Shown: positions 54,227-63,952 of the stretch, piece after piece | Numbering within the stretch: the stretch's first letter is position 1 | Layout of the letters: the number at the start of each line of letters is the position of its first letter | Assembly (NCBI RefSeq): GCF_023276435.1 | Contig: NZ_JALLPO010000011.1 | Span: forward strand, 150,217-214,216 | Length of the DNA: 64,000 nt | Source: Sphaerisporangium perillae | GTDB taxonomy: Bacteria > Actinomycetota > Actinomycetes > Streptosporangiales > Streptosporangiaceae | Direction of reading: 5' to 3' | Notes under the pieces: model-generated | The model's input: only the letters and a program-made list of their open reading frames with translations | Databases searched by the model: none | Told to the model about the DNA's origin: nothing | Position numbers and translations under genes: made by a program

Positions 54227-54946
54227 TTAGCTCATGGTGTTGCCGCCGTTGACGGCCAGTCGCTGGCCGGTGATGAACTTCGCACCCGGTGAGGCCAGGA
54301 AGGCGACGGCCTCGGCGACGTCGACGGGAACGCCCATGTGGCCGAGCGGCACCTTCGTGACGTAGTCGCTCACATCATCGCCCGCATGGCGTTCCACCGG
54401 GATCCACCCCGGCTCGACGGTGTTGACCGTGATGCCGAGCGGCCCGAGCTCCCGCGCCCACGACCGCGTGAGACCGTGCATGGCGGCCTTGGCCGACACG
54501 TAGTGCCCGAAGTCGACATTGCCCAGATCGGCGACCTCGCTGCCGATGTTGATGACCCTGCCCTCGCCCGCGGCCCGGAAGTCCAGGAGCACGGCGTGCA
54601 GGAGCAGCAGCGGCGCCTTGACGAAGAACCTTAGCTGGTCGAGATGGTCGTCCCAGGTCTGCTTCTCGATCGGCATCATCGGCTGCGGGCCGGTCGCGTT
54701 GTTCACCACGACACTGATCGGGCCGGCCTTCTCGCGGATCTCCGCGACGCCGCGCCGCACCGCCTCCTCGTCGGTCACGTCGAAGCGCACCACGTGGGCC
54801 GCCCGGCCGATACGGTCCGCCACGGCGGTCGCGCCCGCCGTGTCGTTGGCGTAGTTGACGACGACCGTCCATCCGTCGGCCGCCAGACGCTCGGCGATGA
54901 CCGCGCCGAGTCCCCGCGACGCTCCGGTCACGAGTGCGCATCCCAT
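54227..54946 (-). CDS. Short-chain dehydrogenase/reductase
   Basis: A 239-residue classical SDR: cofactor motif TGASRGLG, NNATG (in place of NNAG), catalytic Ser in NIGSEVA and the Y-x-x-x-K of HYVSAKAAMHG, and a C-terminal FITGQRLAVNGG. Similar to 3-oxoacyl-ACP reductases; NADP preference is likely from the Arg in the motif. GAGGA precedes the ATG. Its stop lies 11 bases from the palindromic operator. Confidence 0.9.
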   Translation of the reverse strand: MGCALVTGASRGLGAVIAERLAADGWTVVVNYANDTAGATAVADRIGRAAHVVRFDVTDEEAVRRGVAEIREKAGPISVVVNNATGPQPMMPIEKQTWDDHLDQLRFFVKAPLLLLHAVLLDFRAAGEGRVINIGSEVADLGNVDFGHYVSAKAAMHGLTRSWARELGPLGITVNTVEPGWIPVERHAGDDVSDYVTKVPLGHMGVPVDVAEAVAFLASPGAKFITGQRLAVNGGNTMS

Positions 54947-55119
54947 ATTTCTGTCCTCTCCACGCTAGAAACCCCCCCATCTTTACCCATCCATGGACAT
55001 CTCGTACACGCGGAGGGGGATCGCGGACAGGCGAAGGAGAAGGCGGAGACGGAGGCCGTCAGAGCGCGGGTGATCGGAATGAGAGCCGGGAGCCCGGAGG
55101 CGATCGCGGGAGCCGGCGG

Positions 55120-55770
55120 CTAACCGGCGGTGACGGCGGGGGTGGGGGCGTCGGCGTGCAGGCGGCGCAGCACCCTGCGGAACGCGTAGATCGAGACGCC
55201 GACCGCCACGCCGCTGATGGCCGCGACCACCGACGTCCGCACCAGCAGGTACGTGCCGATCGACTGGTGCAGCAGCAGCCAGATGCTGACCGCCGAGTTG
55301 GCCAGCAGCACGAACGCCCACAGCAGCGTGATGCGGGCGAAGAACCGCCTGACCCGTTCGTGCCGCAGTACGGCCGAGGGCAGGTGGATGTAGTCGAGGG
55401 TCAGCTTCTGCACCAGGGGACGGTTCAGCCGCACGGAGGCCAGGAAGGCCATGCTGATGCAGATCGTGCCGAGCTCAGGCTGCAGGAAGTAGACGACGGC
55501 ACTGCCCGTCCACCAGCCCAGCGCCGCCCGCGCGGTGATGGCGATCGCCGCGAGCATCATCGTGCCGGGCACCGGACGGCGGCGGACGACCCGCCAGAGG
55601 ACACCTGCGTACACCCAGGTCACCGCGGCCACCAGTGCCCCGTCCAGGCCGAGTACGGCGAGGGCGGTGTAGAACACGGCGAGCGGGGCGACGACGCCTT
55701 CGAGGAGCTTGGGCACTGCCTGACGGAGGAGCGCGGTGATCCTCGGCAGGGTGAAGGACGGAGCGTTCAT
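55120..55770 (-). CDS. VC0807-like membrane protein
   Basis: A 216-residue protein with about 6 hydrophobic segments (for example VAPLAVFYTALAVLGLDGALVAAV, GTMMLAAIAITARAALGWW, ITLLWAFVLLANSAVSIWLLL). The pattern matches the uncharacterised VC0807 family, from memory. GGGAG lies before the ATG. No clear partner. Confidence 0.75.
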   Translation of the reverse strand: MNAPSFTLPRITALLRQAVPKLLEGVVAPLAVFYTALAVLGLDGALVAAVTWVYAGVLWRVVRRRPVPGTMMLAAIAITARAALGWWTGSAVVYFLQPELGTICISMAFLASVRLNRPLVQKLTLDYIHLPSAVLRHERVRRFFARITLLWAFVLLANSAVSIWLLLHQSIGTYLLVRTSVVAAISGVAVGVSIYAFRRVLRRLHADAPTPAVTAG

Positions 55771-56047
55771 GCTTCTCCCAGGGAGGACGGTGGATGACCG
55801 ACGCTAAAGCTTCGGCACCTACCCTGGGATGGGATTGCCGAAACTCCACTGAAACGCCGAATTATGGTCATTGGTGGCCCACCGTACACAATGTCTGAGT
55901 AAGGCGTACATATGCGGAATAAGATCCTTTAAAGGGATCATTGGGCGGACTGCGGATATGCCTGCCCCTCTTGAAGTGGTTGAACATCGGATAACGGTTC
56001 GGGAACAGAGGGTTTCCGGATGGCGCACCGACCGGGAGCATGAAGGC

Positions 56048-56389
56048 ATGGCAGTGCTCTCACGCACGCATGTCCCCCTGTCGGCCGGATGCGTGGCCGA
56101 TGTCGCCGTCCAGCTCACACGCTGGCCCGATCTCGCGGTCAGCCACACCCGCAAGGCGATACGCTTCCGTGCCCGGGGCCGCGAGATCATCCGCATGTCG
56201 GGTGACCACACCGCCGAACTGCTGCTGACCGCCCCCCTCATCGACCGATGGGCCCGGGTGCTCGCCAACTCCCATCGTGTCACACCAGGTCACAACACAG
56301 ACTGGGTCCGTATCGAGATCGAGGACCGTGCCGACGCCGAGATGTTCCTCTCGCTGGTCAGCGTCGCGCTGAAGGTCAACGACGGCTGA
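56048..56389 (+). CDS. Small protein, DUF5519/luciferase-domain-like
   Basis: A 113-residue protein: VADVAVQLTRWPDLAVSHTRKAIRFRARGREIIRMSGDHTAELLLTAPLIDRWARVL...TDWVRIEIEDRADAEMFLSLVSVALK. The layout (Trp-Pro, basic strand, adjacent Asp-His, later W-V-R/E) resembles the DUF5519 domain, but this is recognition from memory. ATG 56048 has GGGAG at 9-base spacing; ATG 55958 would add 30 residues. Confidence 0.65.
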   Translation: MAVLSRTHVPLSAGCVADVAVQLTRWPDLAVSHTRKAIRFRARGREIIRMSGDHTAELLLTAPLIDRWARVLANSHRVTPGHNTDWVRIEIEDRADAEMFLSLVSVALKVNDG

Positions 56390-56409
56390 TCGGGGCCGGC
56401 CGGCGGCGG

Positions 56410-57072
56410 TCAGCCCAGGCTGGAGGTGGCGAGCTTGGCGCCGAAGGCCAGGAAGAGTGCGCCCACGCCTGAGGTCAGTCCGGCCGAGAGCCTGCGCCGG
56501 CGCCGGAACTGGTTCGCGAGATACACGCCGCCGAAAATGAGCGTGGACAGGTACATCGCGCTGAAAAGCTGGCAGATCGCGCCCAGGATCAAGAAGGACA
56601 ATGCCGGAGCCCCGTAGTGCGGGTCGACGAACTGCACGAAGAACGAGATGAAGAACAAGATCGCCTTCGGGTTGAGCAGGCTGATCGTCAGAGCCTTCCT
56701 GAACGGATCGGCCAGGTCGGCCACCGGCTCGGCCGGCTTCTCGGCCTCCTGCACGCCCTGCCTCTCACCACGCCAGGACCTGATCGCCGCGCGGATCATG
56801 TTGAAGCCGAGCCATGCCAGGTACGCCGCGCCGGCGTACTTAACCGCGTTGAACAGCAGCGGGGTGGACTGCAGCAGCGACGCCACGCCGGCGGCCGACA
56901 GCACCATGAGGACCGTGTCCCCGGCGAATACCCCGCACGCCGCCCGGTAACCGGTCCGGACGCCGCGCTGGGCGCCGACCGTCAGCACGTACAGCGAGTT
57001 GGGGCCGGGGAGAAGGATGATCAGAAAGGCCCCGACCACGTAGGCCCAGATATTGGTGATGCCGAAGAACAT
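56410..57072 (-). CDS. LysE/RhtB-family amino acid exporter
   Basis: A 220-residue membrane protein with 6 hydrophobic segments and the family amino end LLPGPNSLYVLTVGAQRGVRTGYRAACGVFAGDTVLMVLSA, then SLLNPKAILFFISFFVQFVDP. Closest in pattern to LeuE-type exporters of neutral amino acids. TGGAG precedes the ATG. Confidence 0.93.
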   Translation of the reverse strand: MFFGITNIWAYVVGAFLIILLPGPNSLYVLTVGAQRGVRTGYRAACGVFAGDTVLMVLSAAGVASLLQSTPLLFNAVKYAGAAYLAWLGFNMIRAAIRSWRGERQGVQEAEKPAEPVADLADPFRKALTISLLNPKAILFFISFFVQFVDPHYGAPALSFLILGAICQLFSAMYLSTLIFGGVYLANQFRRRRRLSAGLTSGVGALFLAFGAKLATSSLG

Positions 57073-57547
57073 GCCGCTGAACTCCAGGTATCCGAGGGAT
57101 TCATCACGTTATACCGGCACAGACTTCCCTGCGCTCACGCGCCCTCCCGGCGGGAGCCAGGGCAGGATGTCGGATGTGCGGGTATCCATCCTCGGGCCGA
57201 TGGAGGTCCAGAGCGACGACGGCGTGGTCCTGCCCCTGGGCGTACGCCACCGCTCCGCCCGGTCCCCCGACGCGGCTCCGCCGAACAGGTAGCCGAACAC
57301 GACGACGCTGACGGTCTCCTGGCATCTCGCCGGCAGGCGTCCCGGCGCCGCGCGGGCGGTGCTCGGCGGTCCTCGGTGAACCGGTGCTGATCCCGTGTGA
57401 TGAACGCATTTCGGGCGTGGACCGTATGTCTCCAGGCAGGCGGGTAGACCAGCTCCTCCGCGTTGTCAGATCGCGCCTGCCTGGGGGAAAACCTCGCCGT
57501 TTGGGTCTTGTGGGCATGCTGCGGCGGGGCTACGATCACGGCAACTC
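57073..57547. other. Gap with a regulator relic
   Basis: About 475 bases upstream of the chitinase operator. Apart from the SARP fragment at 57167-57292 I see no gene or strong structure. Confidence 0.6.
57167..57292 (+). pseudogene. Amino-terminal fragment of a SARP/BTAD-type regulator
   Basis: ATG 57167 with a GGCAGG site begins MSDVRVSILGPMEVQSDDGVVLPLG, the usual opening of AfsR/SARP regulators (VRVSILGPLEV...LG). After ~25 residues the similarity ends and the frame stops at 57292. No downstream BTAD or winged-helix coding follows, so it is a truncated remnant. Confidence 0.55.
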
Positions 57548-57564
57548 TTAGGAAACTTTCCTAA
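57548..57564. promoter_or_regulatory. Palindrome upstream of the chitinases
   Basis: Perfect TTAGGAAA-C-TTTCCTAA, 8-bp arms, 165 bases upstream of the first chitinase start. Probably the operator of a polysaccharide-responsive regulator. Confidence 0.65.
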
Positions 57565-57728
57565 AAGTAGCGCCCAACGGAGCCGTCGGTGCCTCGCCCC
57601 CCTCCTACGCTGACACCCTGCTTGAGCTGCGGAGATCCACCGGGATGAGCCGCCCTTCCCCTCCCTACTCCCGACGTCCCCGTCCGTGGGACGCGTACGC
57701 CCCGCCTTCCGCCAGCATGGGAGCGATC

Positions 57729-59084
57729 ATGCGACGCACCTTGCCCCTGCTTCTCCTCACGGCCGTGGCGAGCCTCCTCGTCGTGGTGCTCGTGCCTCCG
57801 GGCGCGCAGGCCGCCTCGGTGAGCGCCACCTTCGTCAAGACGTCCGACTGGGGGTCGGGGTTCGAGGCGAAGTACACCATCGCCAACGGCACGTCGAGCA
57901 CGGTGAACGGCTGGACCGTCGAGTTCGACCTGCCGTCCGGCACGACCGCCGGCACGTACTGGGACGCGCTCCTCACCCAGTCGGGCACCCACTACACGTT
58001 CAAGAACCGCGAGTACAACGGATCCATCCCGCCCGGCGCCTCGGCCTCCTTCGGATTCGTCGGCTCGGGCCCGGGCTCGCCCCTGAACTGCAAGATCAAC
58101 GGCGCGTCCTGCGGCGGGGGCGGCACGCCGAGCCCGACGCCCACCCCGACCCCGACGGGGCCCACCCCGACGCCGACGCCCACGCCCACTCCCACGGTGA
58201 CGCCGCCGCCCACGGGCGGCATCCTCGTCGCCCCCTACATCGACATCACGATGGCCACGCCGTCGCTGGTCGCCGCCGCCGGTGCGACCGGGGTGAAGAA
58301 CTACACCCTCGCCTTCGCGCTCGGCGACAGCACCGGATGCAACCCCGCCTGGGGCGGCACGATCCCGCTGAACGACTCCCGGATCATCAACGACGTCCGC
58401 GGGCTCCAGGCCCAGGGCGGCCAGGTGATCGTCGCGACCGGCGGCGCCATCGGGCCGTACCTGGAGCACAGCTGCGGCACCTCGGCGGAGCTGCTCGCGG
58501 CCTACAAGAAGGTGCTCGACACCGTCGGCACCAACTACCTGGACGTCGACGTCGAGGCCTCCATCGACATCGCCAAGGTCAACTCCGCGCTCAAGCAGTT
58601 GCAGACGGAGCGCGGCACCGTGATCAGCTACACGATGCGCATCCAGGGCCAGGACTACGGGATGGATCCGTTCTCGGTCCAGATCCTGCAGGACGCGGCC
58701 GCCAGGGGACTGAACGTCCTGGTCAACCCGATGCTGATGGACTTCGGCTACTCCGGCAACTGGGGCGACGCGATGGTGTCGGCCGCCAACGCGACGGTCG
58801 CCCAGATGAAGGCCATCTGGCCGTCGAAGACCGATGCCCAGATCAAGCGCCTTCTCGGCCTCACCCCCATGATCGGCAAGAACGACACCGGTCAGACCAC
58901 CACGCAGGCGGACGCGCGCATGCTGCTCGCCTACGCCCAGTCCAACCACGTCGGCCGGATCGGCTTCTGGTCGGTCGGCCGTGACAACGGCGGCTGCCCC
59001 GGCGGCACGCTCTCGCCCACCTGCAGCGGTGTCAGCCAGTCGGCGTACGAATTCACCTTGATCTTCAAGGCCTTCACCGGCTGA
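57729..59084 (+). CDS. Chitinase, CBM2 - PT linker - GH18
   Basis: A 451-residue secreted chitinase: signal peptide (1-28), CBM2 carbohydrate-binding domain (about 30-125: VKTSDWGSGFEAKYTIANGTSSTVNGWTVEFDLP...LNCKINGASC), a Pro/Thr linker, then a GH18 domain with the D-x-D-x-E motif DVDVE (272-276). Glu276 would be the acid, so it hydrolyses chitin with retention by substrate assistance. The linker is built of PTPTPTPTPT units. ATG 57729 has a GGGAG site. Confidence 0.93.
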   Translation: MRRTLPLLLLTAVASLLVVVLVPPGAQAASVSATFVKTSDWGSGFEAKYTIANGTSSTVNGWTVEFDLPSGTTAGTYWDALLTQSGTHYTFKNREYNGSIPPGASASFGFVGSGPGSPLNCKINGASCGGGGTPSPTPTPTPTGPTPTPTPTPTPTVTPPPTGGILVAPYIDITMATPSLVAAAGATGVKNYTLAFALGDSTGCNPAWGGTIPLNDSRIINDVRGLQAQGGQVIVATGGAIGPYLEHSCGTSAELLAAYKKVLDTVGTNYLDVDVEASIDIAKVNSALKQLQTERGTVISYTMRIQGQDYGMDPFSVQILQDAAARGLNVLVNPMLMDFGYSGNWGDAMVSAANATVAQMKAIWPSKTDAQIKRLLGLTPMIGKNDTGQTTTQADARMLLAYAQSNHVGRIGFWSVGRDNGGCPGGTLSPTCSGVSQSAYEFTLIFKAFTG

Positions 59085-59113
59085 CGAGGCCCGCACCGGC
59101 CCCACATCCGTCC

Positions 59114-59144
59114 GCCGGTACGCCTCGCGCTCCGCCGTACCGGC
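59114..59144 (+). terminator. Hairpin between the chitinase genes
   Basis: Perfect 9-bp stem GCCGGTACG/CGTACCGGC with a 13-base loop, 30 bases after the first chitinase and 15 before the second. It may be an attenuator or mRNA stabiliser. Confidence 0.6.
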
Positions 59145-59159
59145 TGAAAGGGAGATTTA

Positions 59160-60713
59160 ATGCGCTTTATCCGTCTATGCGTTGCGGCGCTGCTCGCCGC
59201 GGCGGCCGTACTGGTCGTGACGACCGGGTCCGCCCTCGCGGCCTCGGCCACCGCGACCTTCACCAAGCCCCAGGACTGGGGCAGCGGGTTCGAGGGCAAG
59301 TACACGATCACCAACGGCACCTCCAGCACGCTGAACGGCTGGACCGTCGCCTTCGACCTCCCCGCCGGCTACTCCGTCACCACCGCGTGGGACGCGGTCA
59401 TGACCAAGAGCGGGCAGCACTACACCTTCACCAACCCGAGCTGGGCGCCGACCCTGGGCGCCGGCGCGAGCACCAGCTTCGGCTTCAACGGCAGCCCCGG
59501 CAACTTCGGCACGCCGCTGAACTGCACGCTGAACGGCGCCTCGTGCTCGGGCGGCACCACCAACCCCGGCGCTCCCGGGGCACCGGGCACGCCCACCGTC
59601 ACGGCGACCACGAACACGTCGATCTCCCTGTCCTGGCCGGCGTCCAGCGGCACCGTGACCGGTTACCGGGTGTACGAGGGGTCGACCGTCCGGGCCACGG
59701 TCACCGGCACCTCGGCCACCATCGGCTCGCTCAGTGCCTGCACCACGCACACCTACACCGTGAAGGCGTACAACTCGGTCGGAGAGTCCGCCGCCAGCGG
59801 CTCGGTCACCGGTACGACCACCGGCTGCACCCAGCCCACCGGCGGAAAGGGCGCACCATACCTCTACATGGGCTGGGGCGACCCGCCGAACCCGACGACC
59901 GTCATGAACGCGACCGGGGTCAAGTGGTTCACCATGGCGTTCATCCTGTCGAGCGGCGGCTGCAACGCGGCGTGGGACGGCCAGCGCCCGCTGCAGGGCA
60001 GCGCGGACGCGACCGCCATCTCCCAGATCCGCGCGGCCGGCGGTGACATCGTGCCGTCGTTCGGCGGCTGGAGCGGCAACAAGCTCGGCCCGAACTGCTC
60101 CACCCCGCAGGCCCTCGCCGACGCCTATCAGCAGGTCATCAACGCCTACAGCCTCAAGGCCATCGACATCGACATCGAGAACAGCGACGAGTTCGAGAAC
60201 GAGGCAGTGCAGGACCGCATCCTGAACGCGCTGAAGATCGTCAAGCAGAACAACCCGGGCATCACGACGATCGTCACGTTCGGCACCAGCACCACCGGCC
60301 CGACGTACTACGGCACCCGCCTCATCAACCAGGCCGCGGCGCTCGGCGCGAACATCGACGTGTTCACGATCATGCCGTTCGACTTCGGCGGCGGCGCCGA
60401 CATGTACCAGAGCACCGTCAACGCCTCCGAAGGCCTGAAGAACGCGCTGAAGACCGCCTTCGGCTGGTCGGACGCCACCGCCTACGCCCACATGGGCATC
60501 TCCGGCATGAACGGCCTGTCCGACCAGCAGGAGACCACCACCCCGGCGACCTGGACCCAGATCCGCGACTGGGCCAAGTCCAAGGGTCTGGCGCGGCTGG
60601 CCTTCTGGTCCGTCAACCGGGACCGGCCCTGCCCGGGTGGCGGCGTGAACGCGTCGTGCAGCGGCATCGCCCAGACCGACTGGCAGTTCACCTCGATCAC
60701 CGCGGGTTTCTGA
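59160..60713 (+). CDS. Chitinase, CBM2 - FnIII - GH18
   Basis: A 517-residue secreted chitinase paralogous to the preceding one in its CBM2 ([35 protein letters not shown]). A fibronectin type III domain ([31 protein letters not shown]) replaces the PT linker. GH18 follows with the motif DIDIE (336-340); Glu340 is the expected acid. AAAGGGAG lies before the ATG. Likely co-transcribed with the first chitinase, 75 bases apart. Confidence 0.94.
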   Translation: MRFIRLCVAALLAAAAVLVVTTGSALAASATATFTKPQDWGSGFEGKYTITNGTSSTLNGWTVAFDLPAGYSVTTAWDAVMTKSGQHYTFTNPSWAPTLGAGASTSFGFNGSPGNFGTPLNCTLNGASCSGGTTNPGAPGAPGTPTVTATTNTSISLSWPASSGTVTGYRVYEGSTVRATVTGTSATIGSLSACTTHTYTVKAYNSVGESAASGSVTGTTTGCTQPTGGKGAPYLYMGWGDPPNPTTVMNATGVKWFTMAFILSSGGCNAAWDGQRPLQGSADATAISQIRAAGGDIVPSFGGWSGNKLGPNCSTPQALADAYQQVINAYSLKAIDIDIENSDEFENEAVQDRILNALKIVKQNNPGITTIVTFGTSTTGPTYYGTRLINQAAALGANIDVFTIMPFDFGGGADMYQSTVNASEGLKNALKTAFGWSDATAYAHMGISGMNGLSDQQETTTPATWTQIRDWAKSKGLARLAFWSVNRDRPCPGGGVNASCSGIAQTDWQFTSITAGF

Positions 60714-60716
60714 TGT

Positions 60717-60753
60717 GAGCGCGGCCGCCCCCTGATCCCTGGACGGCCGCTCT
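60717..60753 (+). terminator. First hairpin after the chitinases
   Basis: GAGCGCGGCCG / CGGCCGCTC, one bulged C, immediately after the stop. Confidence 0.55.
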
Positions 60754-60808
60754 CGCCCCGCAGCCGCTCTCGCCCCCCGGCCGGCGAGCGGCCGGAGGCC
60801 CGATGACC

Positions 60809-60855
60809 GTGCGGCCCGCGCGGCTCCGACCCCCCACGGAGCGCGCGGGCCGCAC
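60809..60855 (+). terminator. Strong terminator after the chitinases
   Basis: A 19-bp stem with one bulged G (GTGCGGCCCGCGC then GGCTCCG; reverse arm CGGAGC then GCGCGGGCCGCAC) and an 8-base loop. Confidence 0.75.
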
Positions 60856-61015
60856 GCTTGCCCGAAGGACGGACCACCCTAATGCACACTGACCACGTGA
60901 TCGTCACCCATAGGAGTCAAAACACTTCTTTGTGTGAGCAATTCTGGATAGATGATGGCAATTTTCCCGCCCGAGTGGTCGGTTTGGCCTGCGTTCCGGC
61001 AGGCTAGAGAGCGTC

Positions 61016-62263
61016 ATGGACTACGCAATTCTCACGGGGTTCGTCCTCGTCTCAGGTGTCGTGCTCGCGGTCGTCGCACAGTGGAAGGGCTGGAGGCCCT
61101 CTCTGGCCGTCGCGCTCGCCGTCGGTATCGGGGTCCGCGTCCTGATCATGATCCTGTCCGCGGCCGACACCTGGCAGCCGGTCGACTTCATGAACAGCTT
61201 CAAACCGGCGGGCGAGGCGATCCTCGCGCACCGCGACCCCGTGCTGGGAAGCGACGGCGGGTGGCACTTCCTCCCGACGATCCCGTACGTCTACGGGTTA
61301 CTCCTCTGGATGCACATCCCGTGGGAGATCGCCGGCCGCCTGGTCACCGTGGTCTCCGACATCATCCTCATCCCCCTGGTCGGCAAGCTCGCGGGCGGCA
61401 AGGACGCCGGCCTGCGCGCCTTCCAGTACGCCTGCAACCCGCTCGCGGTGCTCGTCGCGGCGGTGCACGGCCAGGTGGAGCCGGTCTCCCTGATGTTCGG
61501 CGTCGCCGCCTTCATCGTGGCGAGGAACGCCAGGACGTCCCGGCCCGTGCGCAACGCGATCATCGCAGGACTGCTCATGGGCCTCGCGCTCTGCGCCAAG
61601 AGCTGGCCGATCTGGCTGGTTCCCGGCATGCTGCTGTTCCTGCCCGACCTGCGGTCCCGCGCCTACGCGTTCTTCACGACCGGCGTCGCGCCCATCTTCT
61701 TCCTGATCACCCTGCCCATCGGGGCCGGCACGTCACTCGCGGAGCTTCCCAAGGTCATCCAGACCATCGGCGACGTGCGCCCGATCATCGGCGAATGGGG
61801 GTGGACCGCGCTCGTGGTGGGCGGCGACTGGACGCTGAACGCCGACCTCGCCCGGTACGGCCAGTGGATGATCTACGGCACGCTGCTGGTCGTCGGCTTC
61901 CTATGGCGCCGCGCGGACCCCGTCGACCTGACGACTGCGCTGCTACTGGCCTTCATGGTCGTCACTCCGCGTCTCGGCGCCCAGTACCTCATGTGGTTCA
62001 TGCCGTTCCTCGTGGCACGGCCCACCCGCTTCGCCTGGCCCGCCATCATCGGCACCTCCACTTGGGCGGCCGTCGGATACCTGTACCTGACGCAGTTCGA
62101 CGACGTGCGCTGGTGGTTCCTGCACTCGCCGTGGGCGATGAGCTCGGCGTTGCTGCTGCCGGTCCTCGTCGCCGCCATGCCGTGGGGCACGCGCCGGTCC
62201 GAGAGCCTCACTCCGGCCTCCAGATCCGAGACCCCCCGCTCGCCGGTGGGCGCGTCGGCCTGA
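61016..62263 (+). CDS. GT87-like integral membrane protein
   Basis: A 415-residue protein with about 10-11 hydrophobic segments and the acidic loop DTWQPVDFMNSFKPAGEAILAHRDPVLGSDGGWHFLPTIPYVYGLLLWM, as in GT-C glycosyltransferases of the GT87/DUF2029 type. These use polyprenyl-phosphate sugars. The acceptor is unknown. No good ribosome site is seen (AGAGAGCGTC before the ATG). Confidence 0.75.
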   Translation: MDYAILTGFVLVSGVVLAVVAQWKGWRPSLAVALAVGIGVRVLIMILSAADTWQPVDFMNSFKPAGEAILAHRDPVLGSDGGWHFLPTIPYVYGLLLWMHIPWEIAGRLVTVVSDIILIPLVGKLAGGKDAGLRAFQYACNPLAVLVAAVHGQVEPVSLMFGVAAFIVARNARTSRPVRNAIIAGLLMGLALCAKSWPIWLVPGMLLFLPDLRSRAYAFFTTGVAPIFFLITLPIGAGTSLAELPKVIQTIGDVRPIIGEWGWTALVVGGDWTLNADLARYGQWMIYGTLLVVGFLWRRADPVDLTTALLLAFMVVTPRLGAQYLMWFMPFLVARPTRFAWPAIIGTSTWAAVGYLYLTQFDDVRWWFLHSPWAMSSALLLPVLVAAMPWGTRRSESLTPASRSETPRSPVGASA

Positions 62264-62321
62264 CCTTCGCGAGCCCTGGCGCGGGGCCGCGATGCCGAGG
62301 TGACCTGGCCCTACGGGCTCG

Positions 62322-63359
62322 TCAATCCTTCGGGATCTCACCGGAGACCAGCGCGCCCGACCACCTGGCAGCGGGGTCGCTGTCGATGAACAGAGCACGG
62401 GTCAGCAGGGTGAGCGGGATGGCGAGCAGAGCTCCGAGCGGCCCCAGCACCGTCGCCCAGATGATCAGGGAAAGGAAGGTCACCGTCGTGCTCAGCCCGA
62501 CCGCGTCGCCGAGGAACTTCGGCTGGATGAAGGACTGCACCACGACGTTGATCACCATGTAGGCCACGATCACGAAGATCATGCTCCGGAGGCCGCCGGT
62601 GAGCAGCGCCAGGAGGGCGGGAGGCACCAGCCCGATGACGAATCCGATGTTCGGAATGTAGTTGGTGATCAGGGCCAGCACTCCCCACAGCAGCGGGAGC
62701 GGCACGTGGAGCAGATACAGCGCGACCACGTCCAGGGCCGCGCAGATCAGGCCGAAGAACGTGGACACCAGCAGGTAGCGGCGGGTCTTGTAGGCGAAGG
62801 CCGTGAGTGCATCGGCGATGGCCGGGCGCTCGGCCGCCGCGGCCGACATGATCCGCGAGGTGATCGGCGCGTCCAGGCTCATCGCCAGCAGGAGGATCAC
62901 GATGAGGAAGAGGCTGGAGACCACGCCGAGCAGGCTCGACACGAGCCCCTGGGCGAACTCGAAGATCTTCCCCGGATCCAGCGACCGGAGCGCTTCGTTC
63001 ACCTGAGGGGCGATGCCGCGGGCCGCCGCCCATTTCTGGGCGTCGGCCACGAGCTTGTTGAACTGGGCGGAGTAGGTCGGCACCAGCACCGCCATCTGGA
63101 CGACGGCGGTGGTGAGGATCGCCACCATGCCGAGCAGGACGACGATGACCACCGACAGGGGCACCGCGACGACCAGCCAGCTCGGTGCCCGCTTGCGCAC
63201 GAGCCAGTCCCGGATCGGGGAGACGGCGATGGTGAGGACGAGCGCCAGCACGACGGGCCCCGCGATGGAGTCGATCGCCTTGATGCCGGCCAGCACGACC
63301 ACCGCCGCGGCCGCGACCAGCAGTATCACCAGCGCTCGGGGGGCAGTTCGATCGCTCAC
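62322..63359 (-). CDS. AI-2E family permease-like protein
   Basis: A 345-residue membrane protein: amino-terminal paired segments (ALVILLVAAAAVVVLAGIKAI, VVLALVLTIAVSPIRDWLVRKR), a soluble helical stretch, then the family core NYIPNIGFVIGLVPPALLALL and FIQPKFLGDAVGLSTTVTFLSLIIWATVLGPLGALLAIPLTLL. Members are named for the autoinducer-2 exporter TqsA but many move other solutes. GTG start. Confidence 0.92.
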   Translation of the reverse strand: MSDRTAPRALVILLVAAAAVVVLAGIKAIDSIAGPVVLALVLTIAVSPIRDWLVRKRAPSWLVVAVPLSVVIVVLLGMVAILTTAVVQMAVLVPTYSAQFNKLVADAQKWAAARGIAPQVNEALRSLDPGKIFEFAQGLVSSLLGVVSSLFLIVILLLAMSLDAPITSRIMSAAAAERPAIADALTAFAYKTRRYLLVSTFFGLICAALDVVALYLLHVPLPLLWGVLALITNYIPNIGFVIGLVPPALLALLTGGLRSMIFVIVAYMVINVVVQSFIQPKFLGDAVGLSTTVTFLSLIIWATVLGPLGALLAIPLTLLTRALFIDSDPAARWSGALVSGEIPKD

Positions 63360-63594
63360 GGTCTGCCTCGATCCGGTCGGGAATTCTTCCTTGCTACCGC
63401 CTGTTGTACTGGTCTTGCCCCGTGAGCCGAAAGGTTCTACTCGATCGTTGCCTGTAATGGATCGAGGGCCGCGCGGGGCCTGCTAATCTTTTGTCGTCGG
63501 CATCGCCCGGCCACCATCCCTAGATCGCATCAAGTGGTTCTGGGCTGCGTGGACGCGATGACGACGACCCCTCGAAAAAATCTTCGTAGTTCAC

Positions 63595-63623
63595 TTGCGT
63601 GACTGCGACAGAGTGTGTAAGTT
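63595..63623 (+). promoter_or_regulatory. rRNA promoter P1
   Basis: -35 TTGCGT (63595-63600), 17-base spacer, -10 TAAGTT (63618-63623), about 330 bases upstream of 16S. Confidence 0.65.
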
Positions 63624-63705
63624 AGAGGGGTTGCCCTGGAGACGGGGTGGCTCGAATGCTAGTGGGTTCGGGTGGCTGGAAGTCAAGTGCTGGTAACGGC
63701 GCGGT

Positions 63706-63735
63706 TTGCTTCTGGTCAAGCGGGTTCGGTAGGAT
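63706..63735 (+). promoter_or_regulatory. rRNA promoter P2
   Basis: -35 TTGCTT (63706-63711), 18-base spacer, -10 TAGGAT (63730-63735). Confidence 0.6.
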
Positions 63736-63805
63736 GAGGGCATACGAGATGGAAGCCCCGGAGTTCGGGCCTTAGGGTCTGGGTGATGGTGTACGCGTCC
63801 GTTTC

Positions 63806-63817
63806 TTGAGAACTCAA
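63806..63817 (+). promoter_or_regulatory. rRNA leader box
   Basis: TTGAGAACTCAA, a palindromic part of the leader sequence conserved in actinobacterial rrn operons, probably for antitermination or RNase processing. Confidence 0.6.
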
Positions 63818-63952
63818 CAGTGTGTTAAAAGCCAGTGCATGATTATGCATTAACCTCCGTCTTTCGTGCCTCTTTTTGTGGGTGCGGGGATGGTTCCTTT
63901 GGTTGGCATCGCACATGTGTGTGTGGTGTCCGCCGGGATTTCTTCAGACATT

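Larger units (their letters stand above)
63360..63952. promoter_or_regulatory. rRNA operon promoter and leader region
   Basis: About 590 bases without a gene. Contains at least two good promoters (next entries), a TTGAGAACTCAA box (63806-63817), and a 5-bp-stem hairpin TGCAT-GATT-ATGCA (63837-63850). The TTGAGAACTCAACAGTGTG block is typical of actinobacterial rRNA leaders and spacers. Confidence 0.8.
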
